Position numbers and translations under genes: made by a program
Shown here: positions 46,601-58,900 of the stretch, one piece after another
How the letters are laid out: each line of letters opens with the position of its first letter
Position numbering within the stretch: position 1 is the first letter of the stretch
The notes under the pieces: generated by a model
Seen by the model: the letters and a program-made list of their open reading frames with translations, nothing else
The model's database searches: none
Told to the model about the DNA's origin: nothing
NCBI GenBank assembly: GCA_900074885.1
Contig: FJUW01000020.1
Span: forward strand, 291,182 to 355,181
Direction: 5' to 3'
Length of the DNA: 64,000 nucleotides
Origin: Rhynchosporium graminicola
Lineage: Eukaryota; Ascomycota; Leotiomycetes; Helotiales; Ploettnerulaceae

Positions 46601-49600
46601 ATATGCGGATTTTATAAAATACTTATTAAATATCGACTTTCGTGAAGATTTTCGCCTTAGAGATTCGTACTATTATCTTATCGATTAATAGAATAAGGTA
46701 TAAGTCCTTCTAAGTAAGCTTATTTAGCTTCCGAAAGTTAATATAGAATCGTAGCTTATTACCTGCTTTTTTAGCTATTAGGATTAATATAGCCTAAGGA
46801 GCATTAGATAGTACGATAAAGCCTTTATAGAGGTTCTTAGTAATATATTATTTAGCCTCTGCTAAGTACTTATTTAGTATCCTTCGAAGTAGTTCGGTAG
46901 TTAAAGTATTATCTCTTATAAGCTTAATCTCATAATCTATTATCAGTTATCTCTTAGCTAAATTATTAAAGGCTCTCGCGGAGAAAAGATCTTTAAATTC
47001 TTTCTACTTAGTAGGGAGTCTTTTCTTAATTATCTTATTATTCTTATAATACTTTACTTTCCTAGCTTTATTAGTAGTAAAACCTTTATTAAGAGCGTAT
47101 AATTCGATAGTATTTACTTCTTAAGTGCTTTTATAATACTGAATTTCGTCTTAGATTTCTTTTAAGGAAGTAATAAATACCTTAGAGCTATTACTCTTAT
47201 TTCGGTATTTCCGGTTTAAATAGAAGTTATATATAGTAGTAGCTAAGATCTAGTTAATATTAGTTTTATAAGATAAATCTCTTACCTCTCGACGTGCTTA
47301 CTTATCGATCTAGCGCTATTTAGTTACTTCGTAAGTAATATTATCCTCTCGGGAACTAGGATCACGAGTCTAAAAGGGGTTATTAGCTAACTCGTAACTT
47401 ACTAATAGCTTATTTATAGCTTATACGCTATACTTCTATTCTCTTATAAACGCTAATAAGCGACTTTCTTTCGCTTTCTTAACTAGTGCTAGTCGAGAAG
47501 CTTATATGCTAGTAACTTCTTAGTCTATTAGAATATCTTATTACTCTTAATTAAGTTAATATTATTAGCTTACTATCTTATCGCTTAGAGGTAATAGTAG
47601 CTCTAGTCTTTTATTATAATAGTATACTAGTAGTATATCTATTAGCTACTTTAGATAGTTCTTATAGTAATAATTAAAGTTTTATTTAAGTTTATAATAT
47701 TCTAAGAATTTATATCTTATTAATATATTATTACTCTCTAAATCGGTAATCAGGAAGAGGAAGTTAACTTAATAATAGTCGATAGTAAGAGTAAGGAGAA
47801 TTACATAGGTAATAGTAGTACTAGCTTTTTTATTATAACTAGTAAGAATAATAGGTTTCGAGAGAGTAAGGAAATTAATACTTAAGAGATTACGAAGTTT
47901 AAGAGCGACTAAGGTATATAAAGCTCTAAAGATATTTACTCTATTATCGATATATACTTCTATTTTAATAAATAATCTATTTCTTTCTAATTCTATAGTA
48001 ACTAGGAATTATTTTCTTTTAATAAGAGAACGGAAATTAGTATTTAAGTCTTTCTATAGATCGAGGCGTTAGCTATAAGGTAAGACTATTCTATAGCTTA
48101 GTAGTTTCCTAATAGCTTATCGATCTCTACTAGGGAGAAGATATTAGTATTATTATCATTATTCTCCTCCGTGCTATATATAATAGTAATATCCTCTATA
48201 GTCTAGCTGATTATCTTAGCGATTTTTATAGCGTTAAGATAATCCCGAGCCTAATAATTATCCTTCTTATAGATATAGCAGGTATTAGTAGTAGTAGTAG
48301 TATAAGGTACTTATAAACCGGGACTATAGGTATTAGCTCGTAAGATAGCCTTAGGAGCGAATCGTATATTCTTAGTACGATTATTAATCTAGGAACTACT
48401 CTTAGTAGTATATTTAGTACTAAAGTAAGTTTCTCTCTTAAGAATACCCGGGACTTTAACTAGAATAGTAGTAATAGTAGCTTTTTTATTAAGGTTCAAC
48501 TTAGTAGCGATATTTCTGAACTTACGATTACTAATAGTAAGGAACTCGTCGAGGGTAGTATAGTTATAGTTTATCTTATACTTCTAAGTAGTAATAGTAT
48601 ACTCTAAAGTAAGGGAGAGCTTATTATAGAAGTCGCTGAACTATTATTTCTTAGGAATCTTACTAGTAGTAGCGAAGTTAGTAAACTAGACTCGGAATTA
48701 GTTATAAGTTATAGTATTAGTTATAATAAGACGTTTATAAGAAGCTTTAGCTTTCTGAATATAGTTATAATTAAAGAAACGCTAGTCGAGGGTAGCTAAG
48801 ATATTAGCAGTATCTTTAAATTTAGTATTATCTATATACTAAAGAATAATAGTCTTAGCCTCGCTTCTAGTACTCTTAAAATAAGCCTTAATTTAAGTAG
48901 CACTAGTGCGGAAATTACTAGAGAACTCTTCGATAAAGATCTTTATATCTATCTTCTAAGCGTTATACTTAATCTTACCCTTATAATTAGTAAAAATAAG
49001 GCAGGAGTAATAAATCTTATAAGTATTAATAAGGGCGATAGCTTAATTAATCTTTAGAAAGTAGTAATTAATAAGTAGCTAGAGGTCTATAGTAAGAGCG
49101 CGGGCTTAATAAGTAGTAGTATTATCTCTAGCTCTAGTAGTCTTACTAATAGTAACTAGATTAGTAATCTATTTTATCTGCGTAGTATTAAAAGTAAGTA
49201 TTTCCGCTATAATAACTAACGAAGTGCTTTCTCTAGTAATAGAAGTAAGAGTAGTAGATTTAGTCTCCGAGATACGAGAGATTAATAGTAATATAAGTAG
49301 GAGTGCGATAGTAGCGTCGATAGTTAAGGTTAACTTTAGAGGTTTTAGGGACTCGGGCTAAGGTATAGGTTCCTCGTCCGCTTCCTCGAAGTCGTTATTA
49401 ATAGACCTTAAACCGGTTTCTTCCTTAATAGTATTACTCTTAATAGTATCTCTAATAGTATCCTCCGCTAGCGCGCTTCTACTTATCTTCTGTTCGGAGA
49501 ACCCGAGTCTATCTAGTATAAAGGGCTCTCGAGTGCTTCGGCGCAGTTATATATAAGAGGGCCCGCTATAGCTAAAAAAACGCGCTTAAGAGGGACTTAA

Positions 49601-50145
49601 AGCTTAATAGTAACTTATTTAAAGGGATAAAGATTAATATAGCGCGAAAGTAAGTATATTCTTAAAGTCCCTTAATAGAGTATATATTTAAGGTATTAGG
49701 AAGTTACTAATTAGGTTCACTTTAGATTCCTTTTACGAGTTCACTTTACTTTAGCTATCGAGTTCTCTTCTTATAAGTATATATAGAGTTAGAATCGTAG
49801 GAGGGAGCTTCGCAGAGGTCGTAGAGGTTCGTAGAAGTCGCGATATTAGGAGGGTTTAAGGTCGAGGATACGTAAAGCTAAGTATAAGGCTAAGGGCGTA
49901 AAAAATATCGTAATAGGGTTTTTTAGTAGAATTATACTATAGAAGTAGTACTAATTAAGGGAGGGAGTTTAGCTTTCTCTGAAATACTCTACTTCTAAGG
50001 TATAGAAGTAAATAGCGCGTATAGTCGAAGTTATCGAGTATAAGTAGGGTGAAAGTCGTAGAAGTCGTACTAAGAAGGTAATACTAGCTTTAAGGCTTCT
50101 AAATAGATATTACTACTTCCTAGCGAGGTAGTCGATCTTTTCTTA

Positions 50146-50361
50146 TATTATAGTAGGGCATAGGGAGTAGTAATAACTTATATTCGCCCTTAAGGGTACG
50201 CGTAGTAAAGAGAAGAAAAGATAAGAAGAAGAGGTTCTACTCTCGACTCCTTCCTTGAGATATAGCCGTAGGGCTATACTAACTAATCTGCTGCGGTTAC
50301 TAAGGCTCGCTTATCCTGTCGTGCCTAGAGGCCTGAGGCTCCTTATGTACAGGTCGTGACA
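50146..50361 (-). repeat. Right LTR of element D
   Basis: 216 bp, TATTATAGTAGGGCAT to CAGGTCGTGACA. Mirror image of the left LTR: inner (left) end mutated, outer (right) end preserved. Confidence 0.92.
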
Positions 50362-50366
50362 TCTTA

Positions 50367-50629
50367 TATAGAACTTTCGTTCCCTTATACTAGCTATATA
50401 AGACTATCTAGCAGAGCGCGTAAGCTCTCGCGACCTGTCTAGTAGTCTAGCATATCACGTGATCCTAGATCACTTATAGTAGTTATACTATAACCGTATT
50501 AGTGCCTTACTCTAATTGTACTAATCTTTTCTAGTACTAAAACCCGTCTAGTACATACCGCTGGATGGTACTATTAGTACTCTAGTGCCAGGACGGTTTT
50601 AGTGCTAAGAACTATACTAGTTCGTGATA
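50367..50629 (-). repeat. Right (5') LTR of element B, second part
   Basis: Continues the LTR broken at 43476, ending TAGTTCGTGATA. Its outer end keeps CA/TG (for example CATACCGCTGGATGG) where the left LTR of B has changed. Confidence 0.85.
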
Positions 50630-51799
50630 ATATATCTCTTATAGTCCTACTTTTAATTATCTGATAATCTCTATATAATCTTCCTTTAGGATCTCCTGCT
50701 TTCTTAACTATTAGTATATTAATAATATATAGTAACTTAGATTTCCGAATATATTCTTTCTTTATACTTAACTCTTAGTACTTCTTAAGTATCCTTATAG
50801 TATTATATTTATAATAGCGAAGTTTCTCTACGATAAGTATAAATCTATCTTTAAAGTTTATTTTATAATCTTAAGGTTTATATTTAAGTAAAGCTCTTAT
50901 ATTCTGCGGATCCTCGAATAATTTCGAGAACTTCCTATATAGTTCGAGTAGCTATTCCCGAATATTATCTATTTAATTAAGATAATTCCTAAGCTCTATC
51001 TAACTAGGAACTTAACTTAACTAGCTAAAGTTTATTAGTATTATTATTAAGAAAGTAGCGCTAGCTTCTCTTCTACTAGCTAGTTAATTATATTTATATT
51101 TATAGTTATTAAATATAACTTTCTTAGTTACTTAGTTTACGCTAAGATTATAGTTATATAGCTATAATATTCCTAATACGATATTATATTATCTAGTAAG
51201 TATAATATTAAAGTAAAGCGTTTCTTTATATCTATTAATAACTATCTTTATTCCTCTTATTCTTCTATAGACTTATCTATTTAATCCGGCGCTTTTTCTA
51301 TCTAATAAGATAAGATAAGATAGTTTCGGGTTAATAGTAATAGGAATATTATATTTCTCAATAAAGGCTAGGTTTATAAAGCGTTTTATAGCTCCTGAAT
51401 TAATAAGTGCTTTTATCTTAATATTATCTATTATAACTAATAAGATTAACTAATCGAACTCTCTAGTAGCTATAAGCTCTAAGTATAGTAGTTCAGTTAT
51501 AGAGTAATCACGTGCTTCTTTAATAATTCTTCTTATTATTTCGTCTAACTAAGTCCTAAGGCCGGGTTCGTAAGTAATTAAAGTATAAAGTATATAGTAA
51601 TAGAGATTAGCTTACCCTTAGATCAGATCTAGTACTATTCTCTAATAGATAGCTAGTTCTAATAAGTATTATTTTATTTACTAATAGTATTCCTCTTCTA
51701 TTTCTTTAAAAATAGCTTAAGTATTTTTAATTCAAAGGAACTAATCTAATTATTCGAATTCTTTTAGTTCAGGTTCTCCTTCGAGGTTAGCTATATAAT

Positions 51800-52001
51800 T
51801 GTGACGGCGCATAGTATACGTGGCAGATACGGGCCAGTATCGGTGCCTTAGGCATACCCTACTTATATATATAGAAGGTGCAGACTCCTTCAGAGCTCTG
51901 CATCTTTCTGTTTCCTTCGTACTAGACTATATAAGATCGCTCTTAGCCTCCCTACTTATTTATTCTTACTTATATACTACCTTAAGTCTTATATCGTTAT
52001 A
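51800..52001 (+). repeat. Left LTR of element G
   Basis: TGTGACGGCGCATAG to CTTATATCGTTATA. Outer end preserved, inner end mutated. Confidence 0.9.
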
Positions 52002-52370
52002 TTAAATAGAAAGATTAAGACCGCTAAGGATAGTATTAAATAATATCTCACTTAGAAAACTCGATTCGGACGTACGACTTCGACTATTAGGGAGCTCTTC
52101 GCTGAGTTATCTCTACTTACCTTAGATTTTCGGAATCATACGGAAACAGTTAGTACTATCAATTACGAATTCGATAGTTAGGTTTTCAAAAGAGCTAAGA
52201 TTCTAGAGATCTCTCAGATAGCTAGGAATTTAAACGTAATTCAGCCTTAGAAGCACTAGTATTACTATAAAGTCACTCTCGGATACTTCGAAACTCGTTC
52301 TTTCGTGCGTACGAAGTAAAATAGCAGACGAATTTTAAGTAGAAACTTCCCTATAAGCCTTAATATTTAT

Positions 52371-52740
52371 TATCCTCTTACCTGACTTTAACCTTCCGAA
52401 AGTAGCTCTAATAGCAAAAAACCTTACTTTTAGGCTAGGACGAAGTAGCTTATTACCTTAGCGGAAATTACCGGAATCCGACTCGTAACGCTTATACCCC
52501 GGTATAATTTATCCCCCTTAGCAGAATCGACCTCTTTCTACTAGAAAAGAACCTTTATCCTCTTACCTGACTTTAACTTTCCGAAAGTAGCTCTAATAGC
52601 GAAAAACCTTACTTTTAGGCTAAGACGAAGTAGCTTATTACTCTAGCGGAAATTAATAGAATTCGACTTATAATCCCTATACCCCGGTATAATTTATCCT
52701 CCTCGGCAGAATCGACCTCCCTCTACTAGAACTTTTAATT
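52371..52740 (+). repeat. Tandem duplication of 185 bp inside element G
   Basis: Both units start TATCCTCTTACCTGACTTTA (52371 and 52556) and run through CGAAAGTAGCTCTAATAGC, ACCCCGGTATAATTTATC and AGAATCGACCTC. Similarity is about 90%, differences mostly transitions. Confidence 0.9.
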
Positions 52741-53075
52741 TAATACTTTCTATATCTACTTAATAAAGATATCTGACTCTCCTTAATCTTTTAGCTTCTT
52801 TGGAATTCGATTTAGACTTTCGTTTCTTTCGTAACCTTTAAGTATTTCAATTACTCGCTTAGCCTTACTTATTTAGTAAAACTCAGTATTATAATTACTA
52901 GAGATTACGTTTCCCTCTGCAGAAGAGATAATCTCGGTACTGAATTAGTATCTACGGTTTCAGTTTAATAGAATAATTAGAGGTTATTATATTTAACTGC
53001 GTTTTATACCTACTTTATTTCCTTTGTTCGATTCTTTAAAGCTCGAGGGCGAGCCTTTATCTTAGAAGGGAGTAA

Positions 53076-53277
53076 TATAACGGCGTATAGTATACATAGC
53101 AGATACGGGCTAGTATTAGTGCCTTAGGTATACCCTCCTTATATATATAGAAGATGCAGACTCCTTCAGAGCTCTATATCTTTCTGTTTCCTTTATACTA
53201 GACTATATAAGATCGCTCTTAGCCTCCCTACTTATTTATTCTTACTTGTATACCGCCTTGAGTCTTATGTCGTTATA
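53076..53277 (+). repeat. Right LTR of element G
   Basis: TATAACGGCGTATAG to CTTATGTCGTTATA; outer (right) end preserved relative to the left LTR. Confidence 0.9.
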
Positions 53278-54220
53278 ATAATAATCTAGTTATTCCTCGA
53301 TATCCTTAGTATTAACTTAGAATACGATAGTAATAGTATTATAATAAGTAATAATATAGTTTATACTTAGGTTAAGTATATTATAAGTTCGATAATACTC
53401 TATAAAATCGGACTTAGTTCTGTTATAAGCCTATATTCTTCTTCTATTATTATGATTTCGAAGAGTCTAGTTTTCATTATTATATAAAAGATTATTATAC
53501 TAATAGTTTCTTTTATCTATAATACTTTAGCTTTCTTAGTCTTTATCTAGAAGTTTAACTAAGTTTTCTTCGAATTCTTCGCTAGATTTATAAGCTATAA
53601 AGTCCTACGAACTCTATTTTGCGCTAGAAGCTTCTTAGTAATCTAGTTTCCTTTCTACTAGTCCGAATTCTCTCTTAGGTTTATTCTAGAGTTTCCCTTT
53701 CTATTTCTTCTTCTAAGAATAATTATAAGCGAGGTATCTTAGCTTACTATATATATAGTATAAGCTCTTCTCTTAGTATTTATCTTTCTTAGCTTAGCTC
53801 TTAGATTCTCTTTCTACTCTATCTATTTCTATTAGATTATAGTAATTATACTTATTATTTAAGTAAAGTTAGAGATTTCCTTAATACTTATTATATTATT
53901 ATAGAAATTAGAGCTTCTAAAGGTAAATAAGTATAAAGTATTCTCCTTTTTCTTTTACTTATTCTTAGATTTATTTATTAATAATAATAGATAATTTAAT
54001 TAAGTCCTCTAAGTTATCTAGTTTATCGATCCTAGAGAGCTTATCCTTAATATAGTCCTTAAGGCCCCGGTAGTAATAGGCTCTTAATCTACTATCTATC
54101 TAGTCTAACTATATAGAGTAGCAGTAGAACTCGGTAGTATATTCGTAAATAGATCCTTACTATCGAATTCCGAGTAGATACTTCTTAGCTTATTCTTTCT
54201 TATTAGAGTCTCTAAAGACT

Positions 54221-54488
54221 TGTAACGACACAAGACTCAAGGCGGTATACAAGTAAGAATAAACGAGTAGGGAGGCTAAGAGCGATCTAATCAAGTCTAC
54301 TACGAAGGAAATAAAAAGATAAGGAAGGAAGAAGAAGAGAGATAAAGTATAAGGTACCTTATATATATATACCGGTATTAGTCCGATACTATACCGGGTC
54401 AGATACTAGTTCTGCCGGGATACCTATGAACTTAGGCCCTATTATCTATCCTTCTTCTCATATGATATTCAGGTAAGCTATTATTATA
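54221..54488 (-). repeat. Left (3') LTR of element E
   Basis: TGTAACGACACAAGACTC to TATTATTATA. Nearest relative is the LTR of A; shares its first ~105 bp with the reversed LTR of G. Confidence 0.85.
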
Positions 54489-54959
54489 TTACCCACTCCC
54501 TAAGAAGAGCTTAACCTTAAGCTCGGAAGGTTATAGTTTATACTAGAATTAGTCTTTATTATAATTGTTTTCGTCGATATTCGCGTAATAGGCGCTAGCC
54601 GCTCTTTAGTAGTAGTAAATTCTTTATTAGGTTCTAACTAGTTATATCGCTATAATAGTACTATATTAGTTATAGCTTCTAAATCGGGCGGTAAGTAGTA
54701 TTTATTTTATCTATTTATAATAGGAGTCGAATTTAAGTAGAGCGTAGAGTATATAAAGGAAAGGGTTTATTAATATTAGAGCTTTTCCCTTTTAACTGCG
54801 ATAACTACTTTAACTTATAAGTTTACTCTCTTTAGACTACGATATAGCTCCTAGAGTAAGTATTATTAATAACTACTATAGTAGTCTACTATAATCTTAT
54901 ATATTAATCGACCTAATTAACTCTTCTCTTAATATAAGTAAGTTTCTTATTTTAGTTTT

Positions 54960-55960
54960 AGGGATAGTTCTTAAGTACGGTATAAGGGTTTTATAGATCT
55001 ATAATACTAACTCCTATAGTGCTTTTACTAGTTCTTACTAGTGCTCTTTCGGCGGCGTATCGTATATATTACTTGCGATATATTCGCGCTTTCCTTAAGA
55101 TAAAGTATAATAATACTCTTATTTTAGAACTCTTATACTTATTTAATAAGCTTAACTCTAAGCTTTATAAGTATTATTCGGCGTTAAAGAGCAGTTATAA
55201 GTATATAAGTTACTTAAACCTGAATATAGTTATATATACTAACGCGTTATAGTTACCTGATTATATTAATATAGAGTATATTATTCTATCTAGTTTATTT
55301 CCTAGTAGCGAAACTAAGGACGTAGAGCTAAATCGGGGTAATATTATAGCTACTTATAAGGCTATTAATCAGATCTATTATCTCGCGAAATCTGCTGCTC
55401 TTATTACTATATTAGAGATTACTACTATATAATTAGTAAAGACTTAGGCTTTAAGGCGTTCTATAGAGAAGGTATTTAAGGAGTTAGAGTTTATTAAGGT
55501 AATAAGTTGCGATCTTAAACCTTTAGATACTAGTATAATATTAACGTAATATAGGATTTAGATCTTCTAATAGTCGATTCAGCGAAATCTAAGTTAATAG
55601 TATAAACGATATTAAAGTAGATAAAGGAGTTAAATAGTATTATACGGGAATTTGCGAAGAAAGCTATATTTAAAGCTATAATATCTGATACTAAGGGAAA
55701 GAGGAATTTGCTTTCTAGTTCAGAGATAGTATCAGATCTAGATACTTCCGGACCCTCTCTAAAGAAGAAAGCCCGTAGGATTAGCTATTATACTTAGTTT
55801 ACTACTAAGGCTATATTAGTAGATTTAAGTAAGGAGTTAGATATAGTAGTTCCGGTTCTAGATATTCTAGATTTACTAGAAGCTCTAGAGGACTTAAGAG
55901 AGAAAGCTAATAAAGTAGAGATAATTAAAGAAGTAGAGTTTTAGATATAGTATTATTACG
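54960..55960 (+). pseudogene. Degraded opposite-strand ORF inside element E
   Basis: On the plus strand one phase reads coherently with stops explained as CAG/CAA-to-TAG/TAA: YLFNKLNSKLYKYYSAL, SSYKYISYLNLN, NIIATYKAINQIYYLAKSA, ALRRSIEKVFKELEFIKV, then SLKKKARRISYYT and LLEALEDLREKANKVE. The same frame is present in element A (about 30130-30870). Length about 300 codons; charged and helical; not recognised as gag, pol or a known transposase. It lies between the integrase region and the 3' LTR. Confidence 0.5.
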
Positions 55961-58900
55961 GAGTATAATCGGGGGATTATCCTTAGTAATAAATTCTAAT
56001 ACTAGTAATTATAATAGCTTATTATCTTCTAAGTGATTATAGTTATCTATTCTGTTTTCCTAGGCTTTAATCTACTAATTTAGTTTACGCGGAGGTCTAG
56101 GTTTACTTAGGTTAGTAGTATAGAAGTCTTTAAGCTTATGCAGAGTACTTATTAGATCGGAAGCGTTATATTAAGTTAGGTCCGAGTCGTAGCTTAGCTA
56201 ACTAACTTAATACTTCAGATTACTTCTTAGGAGCTATATAGCGAGTATATCTTATAACTCTTACTCTTCTTAAGTAGCGATAACCTCCGGGGGTAGGTTT
56301 AATAACTCCTAGCTTAGTAATAAGTCGTCTAGGTCCTTAAAGAGTAATTCGGAGGCGAATATATTATAAATAGAAGATCCCGGGGGTAAATCTAGCTTAT
56401 AAGAGTATCTGATCTTAGCTAAGACTTAGTATAGTCCTGCCTAGAGACTAGATAGCTTCTTATTTAGCTAGTAATTCTTAAGGTTCCTTATAGAGAGAAA
56501 TACCTTATCTCTAACTTCCTAGTCGCTATTATACTATTTCAGGTTAGTTATAGCGCTTATCTTCTACTAAGTAGCTAGTATATTAGCTTTTATAACCTCG
56601 ATAGCGGATTTAGTACGTTTAGCTAGGGATTTAGTATTAGTATAATTAAGCTTCTCTTACGGTATCGATCTGGTAAGTTACTTCTAGTCCTAGCTATTCT
56701 ATAGTAGTATATTGTATTTAAAGGTATATAGCACTATACCAATAGAGTCATAAGGTAGAGTTACTTAGGCGCGGTCTATTATTAGTAGTAGTTCGCCCTA
56801 GTTACTCTAGTAGTAATTAATAAAAGGTCTAAGGCGTTAGTTAATATACTAATTTATAATCTCTATTTATCTATCGGTTTACTAGTAGAAGAAGGTAGAG
56901 AGCTTAACCTTAACTCTAATTATATAGTAAAACTCTTATTAGAAGGATAAGACTAACTAAGCTCCTTAGTCGGATATAATTAACTTAAGGGTATATCCGA
57001 AATAATATATCTATTAGATAAATAATATTATTATCCTACGGGTATTAATATTATAATAGTATAGTATCGATATAGAGTCCTTCCTTAGGCAGTCGATAAA
57101 TACTAATATCTTATTAAATCCTTAGTTACCGGGCGGGAAGTCCTTAAAATCTATAGCTAAGTGCTATATAAGGTAGCTAAGTACTAGTAATAGGTGGAGG
57201 AATCCTTACTATTTCGTTTACTTTAGATAAGAGTACTAATAGGAGCGGTAATTATAAGTATACTATTTTATATCTAATATAAGTCCTTTCTAGTAGTAAT
57301 AAGTAGAAATTATTTCGGCGGTCTTACGAGTATTCGGATAAGCAGAGGAAACTTAATCGTAGACTTCGCTAATTAAATAGGTATATAGTAAGGTATAGCG
57401 TTATACGTATAGACGACTATTATAAAGTAGTAAACTATTATTAATAGTATAGCTATCTCTTAATATATTCCGTTTATTAGAGAATAATTCTCAGTTAAAT
57501 TAGTATAGTTTCTTAATTAAATCAAAGGAGTTACGTATAGGTTCTAGTAGCGTATTAGTCCCTAGCGATATTAGGTATATATAACTAATTTAATCGATAT
57601 AATACTTAGCTAGTTCCGCGTTAATCCTAGGGTCTAGGTAGTCTAGAGGTAATAAAACCCGAGATCTATTATCTTATTTCTATTATTCTTATATCTTTAG
57701 ATCTTATTCCCTATAGCTAAGGATATTAGCTTTAGCGTTATCTTTACTAAGCGTATATATAATTTAAAAGTTAAATTCGGAAAGGAATTCTATCTATCTA
57801 GCTTACTTACTAGTTAGGACCTTAGTAGTTATAAAGTATTCTAAGGATCGATAGTCCGTATATACGCTAGTATAGCGTTATAGAGATATAAGTTCCGGTC
57901 TCTATTTCTAGAAAGACTTAATAATAGCGTATAGCTCCTTATTATAGATCTTCTAGTTTAGTTTATATCTATTAAGAATATAAGAGTAGAATCTAATTAG
58001 ATACTACTAGTTATCTTTATATAATTAGGAGATAACTCTAGCTATTATACTATTAGAAGTATTAGTTTCTAGTTTAGTTTATAATTTAGGGTCGAAATAG
58101 TATAGTTTCTGTACTAATAGTAGCTATTAATATAAATCGTTAAAGGACTTCTTATAATTATTAGTGAAATTCTATAGTACTATAGGCCGAGTAAGTACTA
58201 AGAGAGGTTTAGCGATAAGGCTGAAATTCCGAATAAATTAATAGTAGAACTTATAGAATCTTAGGAAGGATTTTATAACTATTATCATTTCGGGGTACTT
58301 CTAGTCTATTAATAGTATTACTTTCTCGGGATCTAGCTCGATTCCGTTAGTAATAACGATATATCTGAGGTATTTAGTCCGAGTAATATAGAATTCGCTT
58401 TTCTTAATATCTACTTAAAGTCTAGTATCTATTAAGCGTTATAGTACTAATTTGATATATTCCTTATATTCCTAAAGCGTTTCCGAGTATATAAGGATAT
58501 TATCTAAGTAAGTTATATAGAAATTATCTAAGTAGTCTAGTAATATATTATTTATATATCACTAGTACGTACTAAGTCTATTATAGAGCCCGAAAGGTAG
58601 TACTTTATATTTATAGGATCCGAAGCAGGTTCGGAAAGTAATATACTCCTCGGATTCGGGGTCTATATAGATATAGTTAAATACTACTCAGATATTTAGT
58701 TTAGTAAAGATTATTACTTTAGATATACGAATTAAGAGCTTATTAATCCTAAGTATTAGGTAGGAATCCTTTCGAGTGATCGTATTAAGCTTATAATAGT
58801 CGATATAGAAGCGTAATCCTCTATCGGCCTTCTTAATAAATAGTATAAGTAATATAAAGGGACTTTAGCTAGATTCGATAAATCCCTTATCTAAGTTCTC

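Larger units (their letters stand above)
43477..50361 (-). mobile_element. Element D: Ty3/gypsy LTR retrotransposon, complete length, inside an LTR of B
   Basis: 6885 bp with two 216-bp LTRs and a 5-bp target duplication TCTTA (43472-43476, 50362-50366). Its empty site is visible in the left LTR of B at about 31048. A purine tract (GGAGAGGGGGG then TAA, minus strand) precedes the LTR at 43692, so sense is minus. Degraded domains on that strand: gag with a zinc-knuckle remnant at about 48240-48290 (TCYIYKKDNY.ARDY), reverse transcriptase at about 46400-46500 (YLAYLDNILIYLD), then RF.KDYSSI-type connection and RNase H (about 45800-46150), and integrase toward 44000-45200. No intact frame. The youngest large insertion in this nest by position. 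Confidence 0.88.
30873..50629 (-). mobile_element. Element B: Ty3/gypsy LTR retrotransposon, RIP-mutated, split by C and D
   Basis: Outer LTRs at 30873-31368 and 43297-50629 (the latter interrupted by D). Reading the minus strand, the degraded gag lies near 42000-43290 with a zinc-knuckle remnant at about 42370-42420 (YTYNKLGYLIRD, cysteines turned to Tyr), then reverse transcriptase (YYLDNILVYS at about 34330-34360), RNase H (SVVYLQRDNKGQL, about 33850-33930) and integrase (about 32400-33400). C sits inside pol between 35090 and 41259. Next to the left LTR is a purine tract (AGAAGGAGGATAG on minus), marking the 3' end. A plus-strand degraded frame occupies about 31555-32030. No intact protein remains. 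Confidence 0.8.
51800..53277 (+). mobile_element. Element G: small non-autonomous LTR retroelement
   Basis: 1478 bp with 202-bp LTRs at 51800-52001 and 53076-53277 and a 5-bp duplication ATAAT (51795-51799, 53278-53282). Empty site: about 41950 in element B. The purine tract AGAAGGGAGTAA sits just before the right LTR, so sense is plus. The interior of about 1.07 kb has room for no pol; no RT or integrase motif is visible. It contains a direct duplication of 185 bp. About 105 bp at the sense-downstream end of its LTR match the LTR ends of elements A and E, so it probably moved with their enzymes. Confidence 0.88.
50630..54220 (-). mobile_element. Element B2: second, partial copy of the B-family gypsy element, split by G
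   Basis: 50630-51799 matches the RT-side pol sequence of B (34595-35085, then 41264-41950) and 53283-54220 matches B's gag side (about 41950-42895), in the same order and orientation, so the copy has neither C nor an LTR. The left end abuts the LTR of B directly; the right end is cut by the LTR of E after TCTAAAGACT. Frames are destroyed by RIP. It serves as the empty-site reference for element C. Confidence 0.82.

Noticed and set aside
51820..52005. 61-codon frame with a hydrophobic tail as a small protein
   Set aside because: It lies wholly in the left LTR of element G, and the matching stretch in the right LTR is not open.
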